A DNA stretch of 7,570 nucleotides from Clostridiales bacterium (GTDB lineage Bacteria > Bacillota > Clostridia > Oscillospirales > Ruminococcaceae): assembly GCA_029007575.1 (NCBI GenBank), contig JAQXIB010000103.1, positions 1 to 7,570 on the forward strand, in the 5' to 3' direction. The position numbers and the translations under genes were made by a program. The notes under the pieces are model-generated. The model was not told where the DNA came from, did no database searches, and saw only the letters and a program-made list of their open reading frames with translations. Within the stretch, counting starts at the first letter, position 1. Each line of letters begins with the position of its first letter. This document shows positions 4,674-7,570 of this stretch, piece by piece.

Positions 4674-6191
4674 GTGGGCGAAACTATTTTGGTAATGGAC
4701 AAAATCGAAAAGCGCTTTTCCGGCGTACACGCACTGAAATCTGTTAATTTTGAGCTTCGCGCAGGAGAAGTTCATGCACTGATGGGGGAAAACGGTGCAG
4801 GAAAATCCACTTTAATGAAAGTACTCTGTGGTATTCATCAGCGGGACGGCGGCGAGATCACGTTGTTCGGCAAACCGGTACAGTTTGCCAACATTGCCGA
4901 ATCGCAGGCGGCCGGTATCAGTATCATTCATCAGGAACTCAACATGATGAATCATCTGACTGTTGCTCAGAATATTTATATCGGCAGAGAACCGCTCAAG
5001 AGCAATTTTTACATTGATGACGCGCAGATGGAAAAAGACGCGAAATTGCTTTTTGAAAGAATCGGTGTTGATATCGATCCATCCGTTGTGTTGGGCACTC
5101 TGACGGTTGGCAAGCAGCAGATGGTGGAAATTGCGAAAGCGATTTCTCATGATTCCAAGCTGCTTGTTCTGGATGAGCCGACGGCTGCTTTGACACAGAC
5201 AGAGGTAGAAGAGCTGTTCAAAATCATGAACGACCTGCGTGATAAGGGAATTGGTATGATTTATATTTCCCATAGAATGGATGAAATCAATCGGATTTCC
5301 GACCGAGTGACCGTTATGCGTGACGGAGAATATGTCGGCACTTTGGTGACTAAAGAGACAACCAAAGATGAAATCGTGAAAATGATGGTCGGACGGGTCA
5401 TCTATGGTGATAAAAAAGAAAAGAGCATGGTGCCGGAAGATGCGGAAACCGTTTTGGAAGTCAAGCATCTCAACAGCGGCAACACCATTAAAGATGTCAG
5501 TTTTAAACTCAGAAAAGGGGAAATTTTAGGATTTTCCGGTTTGATGGGTGCAGGCAGAACTGAGGTTGCCAGAGCAATCTACGGTGCAGATCCGTTTGAC
5601 AGCGGTGAAATTTATATTAAGGGTAAAAAAGTTAAAATAACCGCCCCGAGCGTTGCGGTGAAAAACGGCATTTGCTATCTTTCTGAGGACAGAAAGAGAT
5701 ACGGCTTAATGCTGGATAAATCGGTAGCCGAAAACTCAGTACTGGCTTCGCTGGACGATTATATTCATTGCGGCTTTATCAATGACAATAAAATCCGGGA
5801 AGATGCGGCGGCTGCAAACCGCAAGCTCCGTACCAAGACGCCTTCTATGGAGCAAAAGCTGAAAAACCTCTCCGGAGGTAACCAGCAGAAGGTCATCATT
5901 GCCAGATGGCTGATTAAAGATTCTGATATCTTTATTTTTGACGAGCCGACTCGAGGCATTGATATCGGCGCGAAAAGTGAAATGTATGAGCTGATGGAAG
6001 CACTTGCTTCACAGGGCAAATCGGTTATTATGATCTCGTCGGAATTGTCCGAAATTCAGCGTTTAAGCGACCGGGTTATCGTAATGTGCGAAGGCAGAAT
6101 TACTGCCGAACTGGATATTGCAGATGCAACTCAGGAAGAGATTATGAAATATGCTACAATGCGGGAGGGATCAACATATGGAAAACAGTAA
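4674..6191 (+). CDS. CUT2-family sugar ABC transporter, double-domain ATP-binding protein (RbsA/MglA type)
   Basis: This cytoplasmic ATPase powers a monosaccharide importer. Two fused nucleotide-binding domains give 505 residues, the normal size for RbsA/MglA. Domain 1 has Walker A GENGAGKST (38-46), signature LTVGKQQMVEIAKA (143-156), Walker B LLVLDEPT (163-170) and H-loop H200. Domain 2 has the degenerate Walker A GLMGAGRTE (289-297), signature LSGGNQQK (399-406) and Walker B IFIFDEPTRGID (419-430), with SSELSE replacing the H-loop. This one-good, one-degenerate pattern is normal for the family. Segments such as ISEDRKR-like LSEDRKRYGL and KTPSMEQ look closer to RbsA than MglA, but substrate cannot be fixed, so no symbol is given. 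The start is GTG 4674, seven bases after a GGGGGG run (4661-4666). ATG 4695, seven codons on, has no comparable site. Its end overlaps the permease gene by 14 bases. Confidence 0.95.
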   Translation: MGETILVMDKIEKRFSGVHALKSVNFELRAGEVHALMGENGAGKSTLMKVLCGIHQRDGGEITLFGKPVQFANIAESQAAGISIIHQELNMMNHLTVAQNIYIGREPLKSNFYIDDAQMEKDAKLLFERIGVDIDPSVVLGTLTVGKQQMVEIAKAISHDSKLLVLDEPTAALTQTEVEELFKIMNDLRDKGIGMIYISHRMDEINRISDRVTVMRDGEYVGTLVTKETTKDEIVKMMVGRVIYGDKKEKSMVPEDAETVLEVKHLNSGNTIKDVSFKLRKGEILGFSGLMGAGRTEVARAIYGADPFDSGEIYIKGKKVKITAPSVAVKNGICYLSEDRKRYGLMLDKSVAENSVLASLDDYIHCGFINDNKIREDAAAANRKLRTKTPSMEQKLKNLSGGNQQKVIIARWLIKDSDIFIFDEPTRGIDIGAKSEMYELMEALASQGKSVIMISSELSEIQRLSDRVIVMCEGRITAELDIADATQEEIMKYATMREGSTYGKQ

Positions 6192-7413
6192 AACTTTAAA
6201 GGTGCCGGTTTCCAGAAAGGTAAGAAATTCGGGCGTCAAAATGTTAAACATGTTAGGCACCAAGGGTAAACAGAACATGATCGTTATTGCGGCTTTGATC
6301 GTTCTTGTAGTGATCTTTGCTGCTTTGAACCCAAGATTCGTCAGCACCGGAAATATCGTCAGTATGGCGCAATCGCTTGCACCGTATGCGATTATGGCTT
6401 TGGGCGTTACTTTTGTTATCGCGACCGGCGCTATTGACTTGTCGATCGGTACTGTTTGTATTGCTTCGGCGGTCGTTGCCGGCAAGATGTACGAGGGCGG
6501 CATGCCGCTGTGGATGACCATTCCGGTTATGATACTCATCGGTACGTTGTTCGGCTTTATCAACGGCTTGTTGGTGGCAAAATTAAAGATGCCGGCATTC
6601 ATCGCTACACTGGGTACCATGATGTTGGCACGCGGACTCAGCGCAATTATCGTTGCCGTGCCGAACATCTTTTTCCCGAGCGGAACATGGTTCAACAAAG
6701 TGTTCTCTAATGTAAACGATATGCCGGTTGGTTTGTTCTGGGTAGTCGGCTTCGGCGTGATCTGCATGTATCTGATGTATAAATGTAAGATCGGAAGATA
6801 CATTCTTTCCATCGGAAGCAACGAGGAAGCAACCAGACTGTCCGGTATTAATACCGATAAATACAAAGTAATCGCTTATACGATCAGCGGTATGGGCGCA
6901 GGCATCGCGGCTATTTTCTGGGCAGCTTCTTTCCCGACCGTTGCAGCGGCTACCGGAAACGGTATGGAGCTTGATGCAATTGCCGGTGTATATATCGGCG
7001 GCACCAGCGCTACCGGTGGTGTGGCTTCTATCGCAGGTTCGATTATCGGTTCTGTGATGTTGGTTGTGATCCGAAGCGGATTGAACTACGTGTTGGCAAG
7101 ATTTGATTTGACGGTGAACGCGACTTATGTTACCTATGTTTTGACCGGTATCATCGTTGTGGTTGCAGTTTTGATGGACGTTATCAAGAACAAGAATGCG
7201 AACAAAGTCAAAATTGAGACGGAGGCTGACAAATACAAGAGATTATATAAAGAGCATAATTATGAGCTGGAATCTCAGATTGACGCAGCTTGGGTAGACG
7301 GTTTATTAAGCGATCAGGAACGCAAAAACAAAATAGAGGCTCTGCAAAAAGAAATTGCAGCAAATAAAGTGACTTTTAAAACGGAATATGCAAAACTGAA
7401 ACAGGCAAAATAA
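6178..7413 (+). CDS. CUT2-family sugar ABC transporter permease (RbsC/MglC type) with C-terminal tail
   Basis: This is the membrane subunit of the same importer; two copies are expected to form the channel. Residues about 33-336 are the BPD_transp_2-type permease, with NPRFVSTGNI (51-60), TGAIDLSIG (83-91), the coupling-region sequence GSNEEATRLSGIN (213-225), and GMELDAIAGVYIGGTSATGG (262-281). Hydrophobic segments run from about 34 to 334. ATG 6178 is chosen because GGGAGG (6163-6168) lies nine bases upstream. An in-frame ATG at 6151 lacks such a site. The gene begins inside the last codons of the ATPase gene, so translational coupling is likely. The product has 411 residues, whereas typical homologues have about 320-340. 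The excess is a charged, helix-prone cytoplasmic tail (about 341-411) with a WVDGLLSDQERKNKIEALQKEI segment, reminiscent of SHOCT-type C-terminal helices. Sequence resembles RbsC, but substrate is unassigned. Confidence 0.94.
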   Translation: MENSKTLKVPVSRKVRNSGVKMLNMLGTKGKQNMIVIAALIVLVVIFAALNPRFVSTGNIVSMAQSLAPYAIMALGVTFVIATGAIDLSIGTVCIASAVVAGKMYEGGMPLWMTIPVMILIGTLFGFINGLLVAKLKMPAFIATLGTMMLARGLSAIIVAVPNIFFPSGTWFNKVFSNVNDMPVGLFWVVGFGVICMYLMYKCKIGRYILSIGSNEEATRLSGINTDKYKVIAYTISGMGAGIAAIFWAASFPTVAAATGNGMELDAIAGVYIGGTSATGGVASIAGSIIGSVMLVVIRSGLNYVLARFDLTVNATYVTYVLTGIIVVVAVLMDVIKNKNANKVKIETEADKYKRLYKEHNYELESQIDAAWVDGLLSDQERKNKIEALQKEIAANKVTFKTEYAKLKQAK

Positions 7414-7433
7414 TCATGTTGGATGAATAATGG

Positions 7434-7453
7434 TTAACCCCCGAAAGGGTTAA
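7434..7453 (+). other. Hairpin between permease and binding-protein genes
   Basis: TTAACCC (7434-7440) and GGGTTAA (7447-7453) form a perfect 7-bp stem around CCGAAA. It is followed by A-rich rather than T-rich sequence, so it is not an intrinsic terminator. In binding-protein-dependent operons, such hairpins often protect or process the mRNA so that the binding protein is made in excess. That role here is inference. Confidence 0.45.
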
Positions 7454-7482
7454 AATATGAAAGTGAAGAGAGGTATTGTTTT

Positions 7483-7570
7483 ATGATTTCAATGAAGAAA
7501 ATGGGTGCATTGATGCTGTCCGGAGTTCTGGCAACTTCTATGGCTTTTGGTTTGACCAGCTGCAGCAGCG
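7483..7570 (+). CDS. Sugar-binding lipoprotein of the ABC transporter, N-terminal fragment
   Basis: The gene runs off the right edge after 29 codons. It begins MISMKKMGALMLSG and shows a classic lipoprotein signal: lysines at 5-6, a hydrophobic stretch at 8-24, and the lipobox LTSC (24-27), with C27 to be lipid-modified, followed by serines. The export signal and position directly after ATPase and permease genes identify it as the extracellular, membrane-anchored solute-binding protein of this importer (family inferred from context; the binding domain lies outside the window). AGAGAGG (7466-7472) lies ten bases before ATG 7483. The in-frame ATG 7492 (MKKMG) is an alternative start. The operon order ATPase-permease-binding protein differs from the E. 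coli mglBAC order. Confidence 0.85.
   Translation, partial: MISMKKMGALMLSGVLATSMAFGLTSCSS

Noticed and set aside
4646..4747. Short leader ORF overlapping the ATPase start
   Set aside because: It lacks a ribosome binding site, is out of frame with the transporter gene and shows no attenuation-type codon run.
4812..5468. 218-codon open frame on the minus strand
   Set aside because: It lies wholly inside the ABC ATPase gene, whose motifs are intact, and has no recognisable domain. It is a shadow of the real gene.
5541..5567. Degenerate second Walker A (GAGRT) as a possible inactivating mutation
   Set aside because: The same GxxGAGRT form is usual in the second domain of RbsA-type proteins, so it is normal for the family.
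6171..6866. 231-codon open frame on the minus strand
   Set aside because: It is the antisense of a hydrophobic permease, a common source of long false frames. The + strand protein is clearly the real one.
1..7570. Defence island, prophage, transposon or CRISPR content
   Set aside because: Every sizeable gene belongs to a recognised housekeeping, sporulation or transport family. No transposase, integrase, terminal repeats or spaced repeat array is visible.

Overview
The window looks like chromosomal DNA of an endospore-forming Firmicute, most likely a Clostridia-type anaerobe (inference). The evidence is the presence of spoVAD and spoVAE, Gram-positive-style purine-rich ribosome binding sites, a lipoprotein-type solute-binding protein, and intrinsic terminators with U-runs. 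All complete genes lie on the + strand, and I see no mobile element, tRNA, rRNA or CRISPR array.

Region by region: (1) Positions 1-167 form an apparently divergent leader. It may hold the first codons of a minus-strand gene running off the left edge, a GC-rich hairpin next to that gene's Shine-Dalgarno sequence, and a 29-bp inverted repeat facing the + strand genes. (2) Positions 168-1341 encode two tandem, paralogous, single-domain chromate transporter (CHR family) proteins, which probably work as a pair. (3) Positions 1396-2751 encode a TRAM-domain, iron-sulfur, RlmD/RumA-type 23S rRNA m5U methyltransferase, closed by a strong intrinsic terminator. (4) Positions 2975-4387 hold spoVAD and spoVAE, parts of the forespore machinery for dipicolinic acid (DPA). 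A plausible sigma-G promoter precedes them and a terminator follows. The usual partner spoVAC is not beside them. (5) From 4674 to the right edge runs a CUT2-type sugar ABC transporter operon: double-ATPase subunit, permease, then the start of a lipoprotein sugar-binding protein. It has its own extended -10 promoter, and a small hairpin precedes the binding-protein gene.

Functionally these are three or four unrelated transcription units: anion (chromate-type) transport with rRNA modification, spore DPA uptake, and sugar import. I do not see an undescribed multi-gene system. The items most worth a second look are the roughly 70-residue charged C-terminal tail on the sugar permease, the spoVAD-spoVAE pair without spoVAC, the 29-bp palindrome upstream of the chromate transporter pair, and the 36-bp perfect repeat shared by the two chromate transporter genes.
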